This document shows, in pieces, positions 8,508 to 17,571 of a DNA stretch of 64,000 bases (position 1 is its first letter; each line of letters opens with the position of its first letter). Origin of the DNA: Actinospica robiniae DSM 44927 (GTDB lineage: Bacteria; Actinomycetota; Actinomycetes; Streptomycetales; Catenulisporaceae). The position numbers and the translations under genes are program-made. The DNA is taken from positions 8,600,154 to 8,664,153 of the forward strand of contig NZ_KI632511.1 of the NCBI RefSeq assembly GCF_000504285.1, in the 5' to 3' direction. A model generated the notes under the pieces. That model did not search any database. It was given only the letters and a program-made list of their open reading frames with translations, and was not told where the DNA came from.

Positions 8508-9823
8508 ACCAGATCACTGATCCGGTGGGCGTAAGCCCGCTGGAGGCGCAGGTGGTCGCCGGGCTGCGCACGACGGTCGGCGAGCGGCTGGCCGCGTGGG
8601 CCGGGGACGAAGCGTATTCGGCGCGCGAGCGTGAGCAGCGCGGGCGAGAGCTGATCAACGCAGCGCTGGCCGAGCGCACCGCGGCGGCGATCAGCAGCGG
8701 AGGGCGGGTGCTCAACTCCGCCGCCGAACAGCGCGTGGCCAAGGCCGTCTTCGATGCCTTGTTCGGGCTCGGCGGATTCCAGGAACTGCTGGAGGATCCA
8801 GACGTCGAGAACATCTACGCGAACGGCTGCGACATCGTGTTCGTCGACACCGTGCGCGAGAAGGGCAAGCGGGTCGGGCCGGTCGCTTCCTCCGATGAGG
8901 AACTGATCGAGATGATCCGGATGCTCGCCGCCCGCGCCGGCACCGAGGAGCGCCGGTTCGACCGCGGCTCCCCGCACCTGAACCTCGCCCTCAAGGACGG
9001 CTCGCGGCTCTTCGCCGTGATGGGCATCTCCGAGCGCCCCTCGGTCTCGATCCGCCGCCACCGCTATACCAGCGTGCCGCTGAAGGAACTGGTCAGGCTC
9101 GGGACGCTTTCTGCGGAGCTGTCCGACCAGCTTGGCGCCGCTGTGCGCGCCAGGTTGAACATCGTGATCGCGGGCGGCACGAACTCCGGCAAGACGACGC
9201 TGATGGACGCACTCTGCGGTGAGATCCCCGCGCACGAGCGGCTGGTCACCGTCGAGGACACCTTCGAGATCGGCCTGCACAAGAACCCGCAGGCACATCC
9301 GAATGTCGTGCCCTTGCAATCGCGGGAGGCCAACTTGGAAGGGGTCGGGGAAATCAGCCAGGCCGCGTGCGTGCGGATGGGGCTGCGTATGTCCCCGGAC
9401 CGGGTGATCGTCGGCGAGGTGCGCGGCGATGAGGTCTTGCCGATGCTCAACGCGATGTCCCAGGGCAACGACGGGTCGATGACCACTGTCCACGCCAATT
9501 CCACCGCGGGCGTCTTTCAGCGCTTCCAGGCCTACGCGGCCCAGGCGCCGGAGAAACTCGGCCTGGAGGCGACCAACCTGCTGGTGGCCGGGGCCGTGAA
9601 CGTGATCGTGCACCTGGCCAAGGACAAGGACGGAGCCCGGTTCATCACCGGGGTTCGCGAAGTTACCGGCACCGACGGCGCGCAGGTCACCAGCAACGAG
9701 GTCTACCGGCCGGGTCCGGACGGGCGCGCCGCGTACGCCTATGGCTGGCGCGCCGAAACGGTCGAGCGGCTCATCGACGCTGGGGCCGACCCGGCCTCAT
9801 TCCAGCGGGGGTGGTCCGCGTGA
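8504..9823 (+). CDS. tadA: TadA/CpaF secretion ATPase
   Basis: 439 residues of the type II/IV secretion ATPase superfamily. Visible motifs: Walker A GGTNSGKTT (about residue 222), VEDTFEIGLHKNP (Asp box region), Walker B-like MSPDRVIVGEVRGDE and the His box TVHANS. It hydrolyses ATP in the cytoplasm to drive Flp pilus assembly. ATG 8504 is chosen because it overlaps the TadZ stop (ATGA) and because the upstream open frame is only the TadZ shadow. It is followed by the TadB and TadC inner-membrane partners with four-base overlaps. Confidence 0.95.
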   Translation: MNQITDPVGVSPLEAQVVAGLRTTVGERLAAWAGDEAYSAREREQRGRELINAALAERTAAAISSGGRVLNSAAEQRVAKAVFDALFGLGGFQELLEDPDVENIYANGCDIVFVDTVREKGKRVGPVASSDEELIEMIRMLAARAGTEERRFDRGSPHLNLALKDGSRLFAVMGISERPSVSIRRHRYTSVPLKELVRLGTLSAELSDQLGAAVRARLNIVIAGGTNSGKTTLMDALCGEIPAHERLVTVEDTFEIGLHKNPQAHPNVVPLQSREANLEGVGEISQAACVRMGLRMSPDRVIVGEVRGDEVLPMLNAMSQGNDGSMTTVHANSTAGVFQRFQAYAAQAPEKLGLEATNLLVAGAVNVIVHLAKDKDGARFITGVREVTGTDGAQVTSNEVYRPGPDGRAAYAYGWRAETVERLIDAGADPASFQRGWSA

Positions 9824-10719
9824 CGCCATCCATGATCGTCCTGATCGTCGCCGGGCTCGCGGTGGCAGCCGGTCTGCTGCTGATGCTGCGTGCCGTCGGC
9901 GACGTGATTGACGCCGCCGGCCAGGGCGAGGGTCCGAGCCGCGCTGAGGTGCTCGCTGTGAGGCTGCACGATCCGCTGTGGTGGAGGCGCGCTGGCATCG
10001 CGCTGGGTGCCGGAGTGCTTGCGGGGCTGTTCACCGGCTGGCCGGTCGCAGCACTCCTGGCTGCGGCGGGAGCCTGGTTCCTGCCGGCCCTGATTGGGCG
10101 CGATACCGGTGCGAAGACGCAGATCGCGCGGATCGAGGCGATTGCGACGTGGGCTGAGATGATGCGCGACACCCTCGCGGCCGCAGCCGGCCTGGAACAG
10201 ACGATCCTGGCGACCGCGGTCGCGGCCCCGGCACCGATCCGGCACGAGGTCGCCGCCCTGGCCGATGAGATCGGGCGCGGCGCGCGACTGGATGTGGCTC
10301 TCGCCCGTTTCCAGCGCGAGCTGGCCGACCCGAACGCGGACGTCATCGTCGTCTCGCTGATCCAGGCGTCCCGGCAGCAGGCCGGCAACCTCGCCGAGAT
10401 GCTCGGCGAGATGGCGGCGGCTACTCGCGCCCAGGCCGGACTGCACATGCGCGAGACGGCCGACCGCGCCCGCACCCGCACGAGTGTGCGCATCATCATC
10501 GGCACGGTCGCGGCCTTCGCGATCGGGCTTATCCTGCTCAACCGGTCCTACCTCAGCCCCTACAGTACGCCCACCGGGCAGTTGGTGCTGCTGATGGTCG
10601 CAGGGTGTTTCGGCACCGCGACGATGTGGCTGGCGAAGATCTCCCGCGGCAAGCCTCCTGCGCGGTTCTTCACCCGCGTCGAGACCCAGCCCGAGACCGA
10701 ACGCAGGGGTCTGTCATGA
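9820..10719 (+). CDS. tadB: TadB-like membrane protein (T2SSF family)
   Basis: 299 residues, N-terminal membrane helix (about residues 4-22), a further helix pair near 55-85, a cytoplasmic T2SSF domain (WAEMMRDTLAAAAGLEQTI; DVIVVSLIQASRQQAGNLAEML) and two C-terminal helices. TadB and TadC together form the platform that TadA acts on. GTG 9820 overlaps the tadA stop (GTGA); a GTG at 9811 is also possible. Its stop overlaps tadC. Confidence 0.88.
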   Translation: MTPSMIVLIVAGLAVAAGLLLMLRAVGDVIDAAGQGEGPSRAEVLAVRLHDPLWWRRAGIALGAGVLAGLFTGWPVAALLAAAGAWFLPALIGRDTGAKTQIARIEAIATWAEMMRDTLAAAAGLEQTILATAVAAPAPIRHEVAALADEIGRGARLDVALARFQRELADPNADVIVVSLIQASRQQAGNLAEMLGEMAAATRAQAGLHMRETADRARTRTSVRIIIGTVAAFAIGLILLNRSYLSPYSTPTGQLVLLMVAGCFGTATMWLAKISRGKPPARFFTRVETQPETERRGLS

Positions 10720-11612
10720 CCGTGTATCTGATGCTGTGCGGGGCCGGGTTCGGCCTGGGATTCGCCCTGATCCTGCGCTGGGCGTTTCCCCCGTCCCCGA
10801 CACTGGCCGACGCGCTCGACGCACTCAACCGGCCGCCGGCGGCCCCGGCGATCCTCACCGCCGACACCGGCGGCTGGGCCACCCGGCTCGGGGCGCCGTT
10901 GGCCGGCCCGCTGGCCGCGGCGAACCTGCCCGGCGTGAAGGTCGCCAAGGACCTCGTCGTCCTCGAGCGCGCTCCGCAGCGCCACCTCGCCGAGAAGGCG
11001 GTGCTCGCCCTGTTCGGGCTGTTGCTCGCCCCGCTCGTGTGGAGCGTGCTCGCGCTGCTCGGCACCCACCTGCCGTGGGTGCTGCCGGTCTGGGGCGCAC
11101 TCGGGCTCGCCGCAGCCGGGTTCTACCTGCCCGACCTGGCCGTCAAGTCCGAGGCACAGGCGCGCAGGGAAGAGTTCCGCCACGCCCTGACGGCGTATCT
11201 CGACATGGTGACGATCTCGCTGTCCGGCGGTGCTGGAGTGGAGGCGGCACTGGCCGAAGCCGCCCGCACCGGCGAGGGCTGGTCCTTCTCCGCCATCCGC
11301 CGTGCGCTGTCCGCCGCGCGCCTCTCGCGGACCGCTCCCTGGACCACGCTGGGTCAGCTCGGCGAGGAACTGGACGTGCCCATCCTTCAGGAGATCGCGG
11401 CGACGATGGCGCTGGCCGGGTCCGAAGGCGCGAAGGTCCGCGCGTCGCTCGCCTCCAAAGCCCAGGGCCTGCGTGCGCAGGCCCTCGCCGACGCCGACGC
11501 CGCGAGCCAGCAGGCCACCGAACGCATGAGCCTCCCAGTGATCTGCATGTTCGCCGGGTTCATGCTCTTCATCGCCTACCCCGCCATGAGCCACGCCATG
11601 TCCGCACTCTGA
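10716..11612 (+). CDS. tadC: TadC-like membrane protein (T2SSF family)
   Basis: 298 residues with helices at the N-terminus, around residues 95-135 and at the C-terminus (PVICMFAGFMLFIAYPA), and a T2SSF domain with TAYLDMVTISLSGGAGVEAAL and SKAQGLRAQALADADAASQ. It is the second platform protein of the Tad machine. ATG 10716 gives the ATGA overlap with tadB. The long open plus-strand frame at 10736-11707 is a shadow of this gene. Confidence 0.88.
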   Translation: MTVYLMLCGAGFGLGFALILRWAFPPSPTLADALDALNRPPAAPAILTADTGGWATRLGAPLAGPLAAANLPGVKVAKDLVVLERAPQRHLAEKAVLALFGLLLAPLVWSVLALLGTHLPWVLPVWGALGLAAAGFYLPDLAVKSEAQARREEFRHALTAYLDMVTISLSGGAGVEAALAEAARTGEGWSFSAIRRALSAARLSRTAPWTTLGQLGEELDVPILQEIAATMALAGSEGAKVRASLASKAQGLRAQALADADAASQQATERMSLPVICMFAGFMLFIAYPAMSHAMSAL

Positions 11613-11631
11613 CATCGCGCCACCTGCTTCC

Positions 11632-11649
11632 CCCGGGCCGACGCCCGGG
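11632..11649 (+). terminator. Hairpin between tadC and the pilin gene
   Basis: CCCGGGC at 11632-11638 pairs with GCCCGGG at 11643-11649 over a four-base loop, flanked by further C/G complementarity. It has no U tract. Lying between the assembly genes and the pilin, it could be a partial terminator or an RNA-processing barrier that lets pilin mRNA accumulate separately. Confidence 0.5.
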
Positions 11650-11703
11650 AGGGACCCCCGACGCACCCGCCGACGGGCCGCACCACGAGAGAGGCACCAT
11701 CCC

Positions 11704-11907
11704 ATGATCCCTGAAATCAAGCCGCTGGCCTTCATGCTGTCGCTGCTAAAGGACCGCTTCGCGGCCCTGCGCGAGGACAAGGAGGCCGGAGGCATCGTCG
11801 AATACGTCGTCATCGTCGGCCTGATGGCCGCAGCCGCCATCACCATCGTCACGATCATCGTCAACAAGGCCACGAACACGGCCAACAACATCAACATGGG
11901 CAGCTAA
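11704..11907 (+). CDS. flp: Flp-type major pilin
   Basis: 67 residues. A basic leader is followed by KEAGGIVEYVVIVGL, the Flp cleavage region (cleavage expected after the Gly, with E at +4 and Y at +5 of the mature protein), then one hydrophobic helix (VVIVGLMAAAAITIVTIIV) and an Asn-rich tail. It would be processed by the prepilin peptidase at 4.2-4.8 kb and polymerised by the TadA/B/C machine. It has its own spacing from neighbours (91 bp upstream, 388 bp downstream), as is common for the abundant pilin subunit. Confidence 0.93.
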   Translation: MIPEIKPLAFMLSLLKDRFAALREDKEAGGIVEYVVIVGLMAAAAITIVTIIVNKATNTANNINMGS

Positions 11908-12295
11908 AACCTTGCTCACACGCGTCGTAGCGCGGGGCCCGGCTGTAGAGATCCACTGAACATATCCACTCGACGGCCTACATGTCCACCGCGTGGCCAA
12001 TCCACGCTCTCTGCTCGGCTTGTTGTCCACCAGGGCGCTCTGACCTGGAATTAGGCGGCTCGCGAACGGAGATTCCATGCGACCAAGCACGACGAGTTGG
12101 ACACGAACAGAGCTCTCGGAGGCCCGCCATCCCTCAGCGAATGGACAACTTCGCCCGTGCACGAGAGGACAAGTCCAGTGGAAACCTACACCGGCCGGAA
12201 ACCCCTGCCTGCAGCCGTCCCCGAACCACCGGGCCCCGCACCCGCGCACGACGCACCCATCGAAGCCCCCTAAGAACGACCGAAAGGAGCGCGCC
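11908..12295 (+). other. Spacer between pilin and TadE genes
   Basis: 388 bp without a long gene. It contains the 31-codon frame described separately (12178-12273) and GAAAGGAG just before the TTG start of the TadE-like gene. Nothing else is identifiable. Confidence 0.4.
12178..12273 (+). CDS. Possible 31-residue leader or small protein
   Basis: GTG start at 12178 with GAGAGGAC about eight bases upstream; the frame encodes METYTGRKPLPAAVPEPPGP and then a Pro/Ala/Asp-rich tail, ending 22 bp before the TTG start of the TadE-like gene. The Pro-rich product may be chance in GC-rich DNA. If real it could couple translation to the downstream pseudopilin operon. Confidence 0.25.
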   Translation: METYTGRKPLPAAVPEPPGPAPAHDAPIEAP

Positions 12296-12730
12296 TTGGC
12301 ACGCCCGCTGCCCACCCGCGACACAGTGCGTACCGCGCTGGCCGTGCGGCTACGCGCGCTTGGACGCGAACGCGGCTCAGCCACCATCGAGCTCGTGATC
12401 GCCACCCCGGCCCTGATCCTGCTGCTGCTGTTCGTCGTGCAGTTCGGACTGATCTGGTCCGCCCAGCAGGCCGCGCAGACCGCCGCGTCCACCGCGGTCA
12501 ACACCGCCCGCGCCCAGGGCGGGAACGCGAGCCTGGGCCAAACTCAGGGCACAGCGACTCTGCAGCAGATCGCCGGCAAGCAGCTGCCCGACGCGGCCAT
12601 CACGGTCACCTACTCCGCTACCACCACCACCGTCGTGGTCACCGGCCACCCCCAATCGCTCATCCCCGGCTGGCACCCCCAGGTGACCGCACACGTCAGC
12701 GCCCCGATCGAAACCCTCACCCAGCCATGA
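12296..12730 (+). CDS. TadE-like pseudopilin
   Basis: 144 residues. Basic N-terminus, then RERGSATIELVIATPALILLLLFV, the TadE/TadF motif (G-S-x-x-x-E before a hydrophobic helix), followed by a small exported domain. The TTG start is chosen because GAAAGGAG lies seven bases before it and no ATG/GTG gives a shorter plausible leader. It is probably a minor pilus component processed by the prepilin peptidase. It overlaps the next TadE-like gene (ATGA). Confidence 0.85.
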   Translation: MARPLPTRDTVRTALAVRLRALGRERGSATIELVIATPALILLLLFVVQFGLIWSAQQAAQTAASTAVNTARAQGGNASLGQTQGTATLQQIAGKQLPDAAITVTYSATTTTVVVTGHPQSLIPGWHPQVTAHVSAPIETLTQP

Positions 12731-13224
12731 CCCGCCCCGACACCACGCCCACGCCACGGCGCCACGCCAATACGGCCCGCACGGTGCGCGCACGCGTCAG
12801 GCGCCTGCGACGCGAGTCTGAGCGCGGGAGCGTGACCGTGGAACTCGTCCTGGTCATACCGATCTTCGTCGTGCTGCTGCTGATCATCGTGGCGCTCGGA
12901 CGCGCCTCGACCGCGAGCATCCAGGTCCAAGACGCAGCCCACGCCGCAGCCCGCGCCGCCACCCTGGCCACCACCCCTGCGGCCGCCGAACAAGCTGCCG
13001 AACAGGCGGCGTCCCAGGCCCTGGCCTCGACCGGTACGACCTGCCGATCCGTGAACGTCTCCGCCGACGTCGGAGCCCTTACCCCCGGCTCGATGGTGCG
13101 CGTGACCGTCTCGTGCGCGGTGAACTACCAGGATCTCTCGGGCATTGCTCTGCCGGGAGCACGCACGATCTCCGCGACCTCCTCCAGCATTGTCGACCTC
13201 TACGGCACGACCGGGACAGGGTGA
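12727..13224 (+). CDS. Second TadE/TadF-like pseudopilin
   Basis: 165 residues with the same architecture: basic leader, ERGSVTVELVLVIPIFVVLLL, an Ala-rich helical segment (AAARAATLATTPAAAEQAAE) and a small beta-rich tail with two cysteines (TTCRSVNVS, VSCAVNY). It is a minor pilin-like subunit of the Tad pilus. Translation is coupled to the upstream gene by overlap, and the next gene starts five bases after its stop. Confidence 0.85.
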   Translation: MTRPDTTPTPRRHANTARTVRARVRRLRRESERGSVTVELVLVIPIFVVLLLIIVALGRASTASIQVQDAAHAAARAATLATTPAAAEQAAEQAASQALASTGTTCRSVNVSADVGALTPGSMVRVTVSCAVNYQDLSGIALPGARTISATSSSIVDLYGTTGTG

Positions 13225-13228
13225 GATC

Positions 13229-13681
13229 ATGAAACCCCTGATAAATCGTTCAGTCCGGCGGCTGCGCCAGCGCGCCAGCGCGACCGGCACGGAGCAGGAC
13301 GGATTCGTCACCGCGTTCACCGTCATCATGGTCCTCGCCCTGTTCGTGCTGGCCGGCCTCGTATTCGACGGAGGACGGGCCCTGTCCGGGCGCGTGACCG
13401 CCCTCGACGAAGCCCAGGAAGCCGCACGCGTCGGCGCCCAGCAGATCGACCTCGGCGTCTTCCGCGCCACCGGCAACGCCGTCCTCAACGACACCGCCGC
13501 GATCCAAGCCGCCGAGAACTACCTCGCCGCCACCGGCGACACCGGCACCGCCAACGTCAACGGCAACGTCGTGACCGTCACCGTCACCCACATCCAGCCC
13601 ACCGAGATTCTCTCCGCGATCGGCATCGGCACCTTCACCGAACACGCCACCGCCAACGCCACCGCCGAACAGGGCACCTGA
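13229..13681 (+). CDS. TadG-like pilus-associated protein
   Basis: 150 residues: basic leader, DGFVTAFTVIMVLALFVLAGLVFDGGRAL (the TadG-type helix with the following DGGRAL), then an Ala-rich region ALDEAQEAARVGAQQIDL and a small domain. Actinobacterial members are much shorter than proteobacterial TadG and lack the VWA domain, as here. ATG 13229 overlaps nothing but follows the previous stop by four bases. Confidence 0.82.
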   Translation: MKPLINRSVRRLRQRASATGTEQDGFVTAFTVIMVLALFVLAGLVFDGGRALSGRVTALDEAQEAARVGAQQIDLGVFRATGNAVLNDTAAIQAAENYLAATGDTGTANVNGNVVTVTVTHIQPTEILSAIGIGTFTEHATANATAEQGT

Positions 13682-13729
13682 CACCCAGCCGACTCCCTGC
13701 CGGAACCCCGAGCACCTAAGGCCCTTCTT

Positions 13730-16700
13730 ATGAGCGCACCCGCCCCCGCACGTCTGCTGGCCCGCGCCGCCCACACCGCGGCACTGACGGCACGCGCCCT
13801 GCTCGCCGCCGCCCTCGCGGTCTTCCTGCTCGCCGGCCTGCCCTACGGCCTGATCCGATACATCGGCTGGCCACTCCCGCACCACCTGACCTCGCTCACA
13901 CAGCTGGGCAAGGACGTTACCGGACCCGTCCTGGGCGACCAGATCTACCTCGACGCCATCGCGATCGTCATCTGGCTGCTCTGGCTCCTGATCACCGTCT
14001 CGTTCGCCGCCGAAACGATCGCACTACTGCGCGGCGTCGAGATAAGGCCCATCCCCGGACTGCGCCCCACCCAGGCCCTGGCCGTGATCCTGCTCACCGC
14101 CATCGGCATCACCGCCCTGATGGCCCGCACCGCCGCCCCCGCCCACGCCGCCACCACCGACCAGGTCCCAGCCCGCGCATCAGCAGCCACCGCGCCCCTC
14201 ACCCCCGCCGAGCGCACCGATATCGTCGCCTCGACGAAGACCACCGCCGATACGACCGGCACGTCACTCACCCACCCAGCCGAAGCCGCCCACACCGTCG
14301 TGGCCGGAGACAATCTCTACGCCATCGCCGAAGCCGACTACGGCAACGGCAAGGACTGGAAGAAGCTCTACGTCCTCAACGCCGGCCACGCCCAGAGCGA
14401 CGGAGAGGAACTCACCAACCCCGACCTGATCAAACCCGGCTGGATACTCGAGACCACCGATACCGCCACCGCGCCGACCACCTCATCGACACCCCGCCCG
14501 TCTCATTCCGCCCCCGACACCGGCCATACCGCGGCGCCCAACACTCCCGCATCCGCCCCAACCCCGTCAGCTAGTCCAGCACGCGACACACCCACTTCGT
14601 CCGGCGCGGACACGCGCGCCACCCCTGACCCGTCCAGCACTGCCAGCACCCCGGCTCTGGAGCGTACTCACGCTGTATCCGTGCCCGAACAGCACCGACC
14701 CGCGCCGTCCACGTCGGCGGGCCCACACTGGACCGAACTGGCCGAAGGCGGAGCGCTCGCGGCCAGTGTGCTGGCCGCCCTCACCCTCGCCCTCGCCCGA
14801 GCCCGCCGACGCCGCCGCTGGCACGGCACCTGCTACTGGCCCACCCCCGGCCAACACCAGCCCGAACCGCTCACCGTGCCCGTCCCGCTGCGACCCGCAT
14901 CACGATCAATCCCGGCGGCGCAGGACGATGCGACGGAGCTGGACGAGTTCGGAGCCCCGACCGGCCCAGGGTTCGCAACGGATCAGCAGCCGGACCCCAC
15001 GATCCTTGATTCCGCTGCACCCGAGAACGCACCGACCTCATGCGCACCCGCCGAGGCGGACGAGGATCGCGACCCGCGGCAGGTCGAGACCGGGCCGGCG
15101 ACCCTCGCCGTGGCGGCGGTCGACGGACGCATCCTTGCTCTACAGGACTTTGCACCCGCCCTCGCCCTCAACGGCCCCGGCGCGCTCGGCGCCGCACGCG
15201 CCATAGCCGCCGCTGTCCTGTCCGCCGCTGAACTCCGCCACGACGGAGCGCGTCTACTCATCTCCGGCACCGACGCCGCCCTGCTGCTCGACGTCGCCGG
15301 AAACGACCTTCCCGCCAAGCTGACGGCCATATCAGACCTCGAATTGTTCGACGACGGCCACAGCGCCCTCGCCCAACTCGAGCAGTACACCGCCTACCGC
15401 ACCCGGATGCTTGAGGAACATGAGGCTGATACCCTCGAGCAGCTTCCTGACGAGGACGACTTCCCGCCCGTCGTCCTGATCGCCGTAGCCCGCCCCGAGA
15501 CCGCCAGGCGCGTGAGTGCCACTGTCCAGGCCGGAGCCGGGCTACGCGTGCACGCGGTACTCCTCGGCGAACACCCGTCCGCACAGGCCTGGCACGTGGA
15601 CACCCACGGCCACCTGACCGGCCCGGACACAACGACGCGGGCGAGGACCTTCCAGCTGTCCGCTGCCGCGCTGTCCGCCGCGCTCGAGCTGCTCGCCGAG
15701 GCGACCGGCGACGCATCGGCCGAACAGGGCCTGCCCATCGCCCCCGACCCGCTCGGCGAACTCGCCATCCCAGAACCCGATCCCGGGCCCGCCGAACCCT
15801 CACCCGACGAGATCACCGAGCCGGCAGCTGACTCCGACGAGACTGCTGCGGACAACCCGGAATCCGCGCCGGTGCCCGAGACCGACAGCGAGGTGGGCAC
15901 GCCTACCGAGAACACACACGCGGAGGCGCATGGTATGGCCGTGATCCACCCCGTACGGATCCTCGCCCCCGACGCGCAGCCGGCGAGCGAGGAGCCGGCC
16001 AGGACAAGCGATGCCGGATCGCGGTGCGCCGAGACCGGGCCGCTGCTGCTCGTGGCCGCTGAGAGCCCAGACCCGATCAAGCAGATCATCGATGACTACG
16101 CCGCACACCCCGTGCGAATCAAAGTATTGGGCGTGCGGGCCATCACAACCCCCACCGGCACCGTCGATGCCCGGCTGCGCAGCGACGCATGGCGGGCGGC
16201 AACGAAATTGGCAGTGGCAGGACGTTACGGCCAGCACCTCGACGACCTCGCCGTGCTCTGGCCCGACCACGACGACCAGGCACTGCGCGTCACCGTGAAG
16301 AACGCGGTCTACGACCTGCGCAAGACTCTGCGACAGCGCTGCGGTGACCCGGCCGGCAACCCCGGGCGCTACATCACCCAGGCCAACCACCGCTACATCT
16401 TCAACGACCAGACCGTCGCCGTCGACCTCGCCGCGTTCACCGCGCTGCGCACCCTGGCCGCGCGAACCCGCGACGTCGGCGAGCGCACCGCCGCCGCACG
16501 CGCAGCCCTCGACCTCTACGACGGCGATCTACTCGCCGGCGAAGACGAAGAGTGGATGATCGCCCCGCGCACCAAGGCGCGCCGGGACGCGCTGGCCACC
16601 GCCACGCTCCTCGCGCAACTCGCCGACCACGCCGAGGACCGCGAGGCAGCGCTCGGCTGGTGGGAGCGCGCACTCGACATCGACGACAACGAAGAGGTCT

Positions 16701-17011
16701 ACCGACAGATCATCACCACGCAACTCTCGCTCGGCCATCACGCCGACGCGCTAGCCACCTGCGACCTGCTCACGTCCCGCCTGAACGCCGACGAACTGGC
16801 ACCCGCACCCGAGACCTTGGCACTGATCGCCCGTGCACGAGGGCGACGAACCACGCCCAGCCATACCGCTCCCACACCCTTGCGTGGCTACTCGTTCGAC
16901 AACAAGCACCACGCTGGAACAGTTCGCGTCCCACAGCGCCAGGCACCGTCCGACAGCGGGGCGAAAAGCCGGCGCGGGCGGACGGCGGCGATGAGCGATC
17001 AGGCGGACTGA
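13730..17011 (+). CDS. Membrane LysM - BTAD (SARP-like) protein of the Tad operon
   Basis: 1093 residues. Three membrane helices lie in the first 140 residues, then a LysM domain (HTVVAGDNLYAIAEADYG, about residues 186-241), a Ser/Thr/Pro-rich stretch, a fourth helix with an Arg cluster (LALARARRRRRW, about 345-365), a long acidic linker, and a C-terminal winged-helix plus bacterial transcriptional activator domain (from about 790: VLGVRAI, NAVYDLRKTLRQ, DLAAFTALR, LYDGDLLAGEDEEW). The topology suggests a membrane protein that binds peptidoglycan outside and carries a SARP-like TPR/DNA-binding domain inside. It closes the Tad operon. A role in sensing the wall or pilus and controlling expression is inference. 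Confidence 0.85.
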   Translation: MSAPAPARLLARAAHTAALTARALLAAALAVFLLAGLPYGLIRYIGWPLPHHLTSLTQLGKDVTGPVLGDQIYLDAIAIVIWLLWLLITVSFAAETIALLRGVEIRPIPGLRPTQALAVILLTAIGITALMARTAAPAHAATTDQVPARASAATAPLTPAERTDIVASTKTTADTTGTSLTHPAEAAHTVVAGDNLYAIAEADYGNGKDWKKLYVLNAGHAQSDGEELTNPDLIKPGWILETTDTATAPTTSSTPRPSHSAPDTGHTAAPNTPASAPTPSASPARDTPTSSGADTRATPDPSSTASTPALERTHAVSVPEQHRPAPSTSAGPHWTELAEGGALAASVLAALTLALARARRRRRWHGTCYWPTPGQHQPEPLTVPVPLRPASRSIPAAQDDATELDEFGAPTGPGFATDQQPDPTILDSAAPENAPTSCAPAEADEDRDPRQVETGPATLAVAAVDGRILALQDFAPALALNGPGALGAARAIAAAVLSAAELRHDGARLLISGTDAALLLDVAGNDLPAKLTAISDLELFDDGHSALAQLEQYTAYRTRMLEEHEADTLEQLPDEDDFPPVVLIAVARPETARRVSATVQAGAGLRVHAVLLGEHPSAQAWHVDTHGHLTGPDTTTRARTFQLSAAALSAALELLAEATGDASAEQGLPIAPDPLGELAIPEPDPGPAEPSPDEITEPAADSDETAADNPESAPVPETDSEVGTPTENTHAEAHGMAVIHPVRILAPDAQPASEEPARTSDAGSRCAETGPLLLVAAESPDPIKQIIDDYAAHPVRIKVLGVRAITTPTGTVDARLRSDAWRAATKLAVAGRYGQHLDDLAVLWPDHDDQALRVTVKNAVYDLRKTLRQRCGDPAGNPGRYITQANHRYIFNDQTVAVDLAAFTALRTLAARTRDVGERTAAARAALDLYDGDLLAGEDEEWMIAPRTKARRDALATATLLAQLADHAEDREAALGWWERALDIDDNEEVYRQIITTQLSLGHHADALATCDLLTSRLNADELAPAPETLALIARARGRRTTPSHTAPTPLRGYSFDNKHHAGTVRVPQRQAPSDSGAKSRRGRTAAMSDQAD

Positions 17012-17571
17012 TCTGAGCTGACGCCGCCGTCAACCGGCGTACACCCGGGCCGCCACGGTGTCGGGCGGTGTGCCCCCTGGCCAATCACCTACTCCCTCTT
17101 CGGCCAGAGCAGCGTGACTCGGTGGAGTGGGACCACGGCCGGAGATCGGGTTCCGTTCGCCCGACGGCCTGCGCCTTCGCAGCACGCTGACCGCTCCGCC
17201 ACCGTTGCCGGGGAGCGCGGTGACCGATTTCGTGCATGGTGGCGGAGCCACGCGCCACGAAGGCGGATTCCTATGACGCCTCGCGGATGGCTTGGCCGCC
17301 GAGGCAGTGGCCTCTGTGCGCTCCGGTCTTCGCGGCCAAGGCGCGAGCGCGGGACGACGCGAAAGAGCTCACTCTCTCGGGAGTGATGAGCTATCCAGCG
17401 GCGCAACGTTGTCAGCATCCGCATATGGGGCTGCCTGATCGGAATCGCGCCCTAAACGCCGCTTTCGAACACCCCAGTCCGGGTCGAGTTCTTCTCTAGG
17501 GTGGAACCCTCGGCCGCCGTGACCCACCCTGGCGACCTGACTATCTGAAAGACCGGAAGGAATACGAAGCG
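17012..17571. other. Non-coding gap before the phosphomannomutase gene
   Basis: 560 bp. No open frame has a ribosome binding site with protein-like composition. The only clear signal is GGAAGGAA shortly before the ATG at 17572. The promoter of the downstream gene should lie here. Confidence 0.4.
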
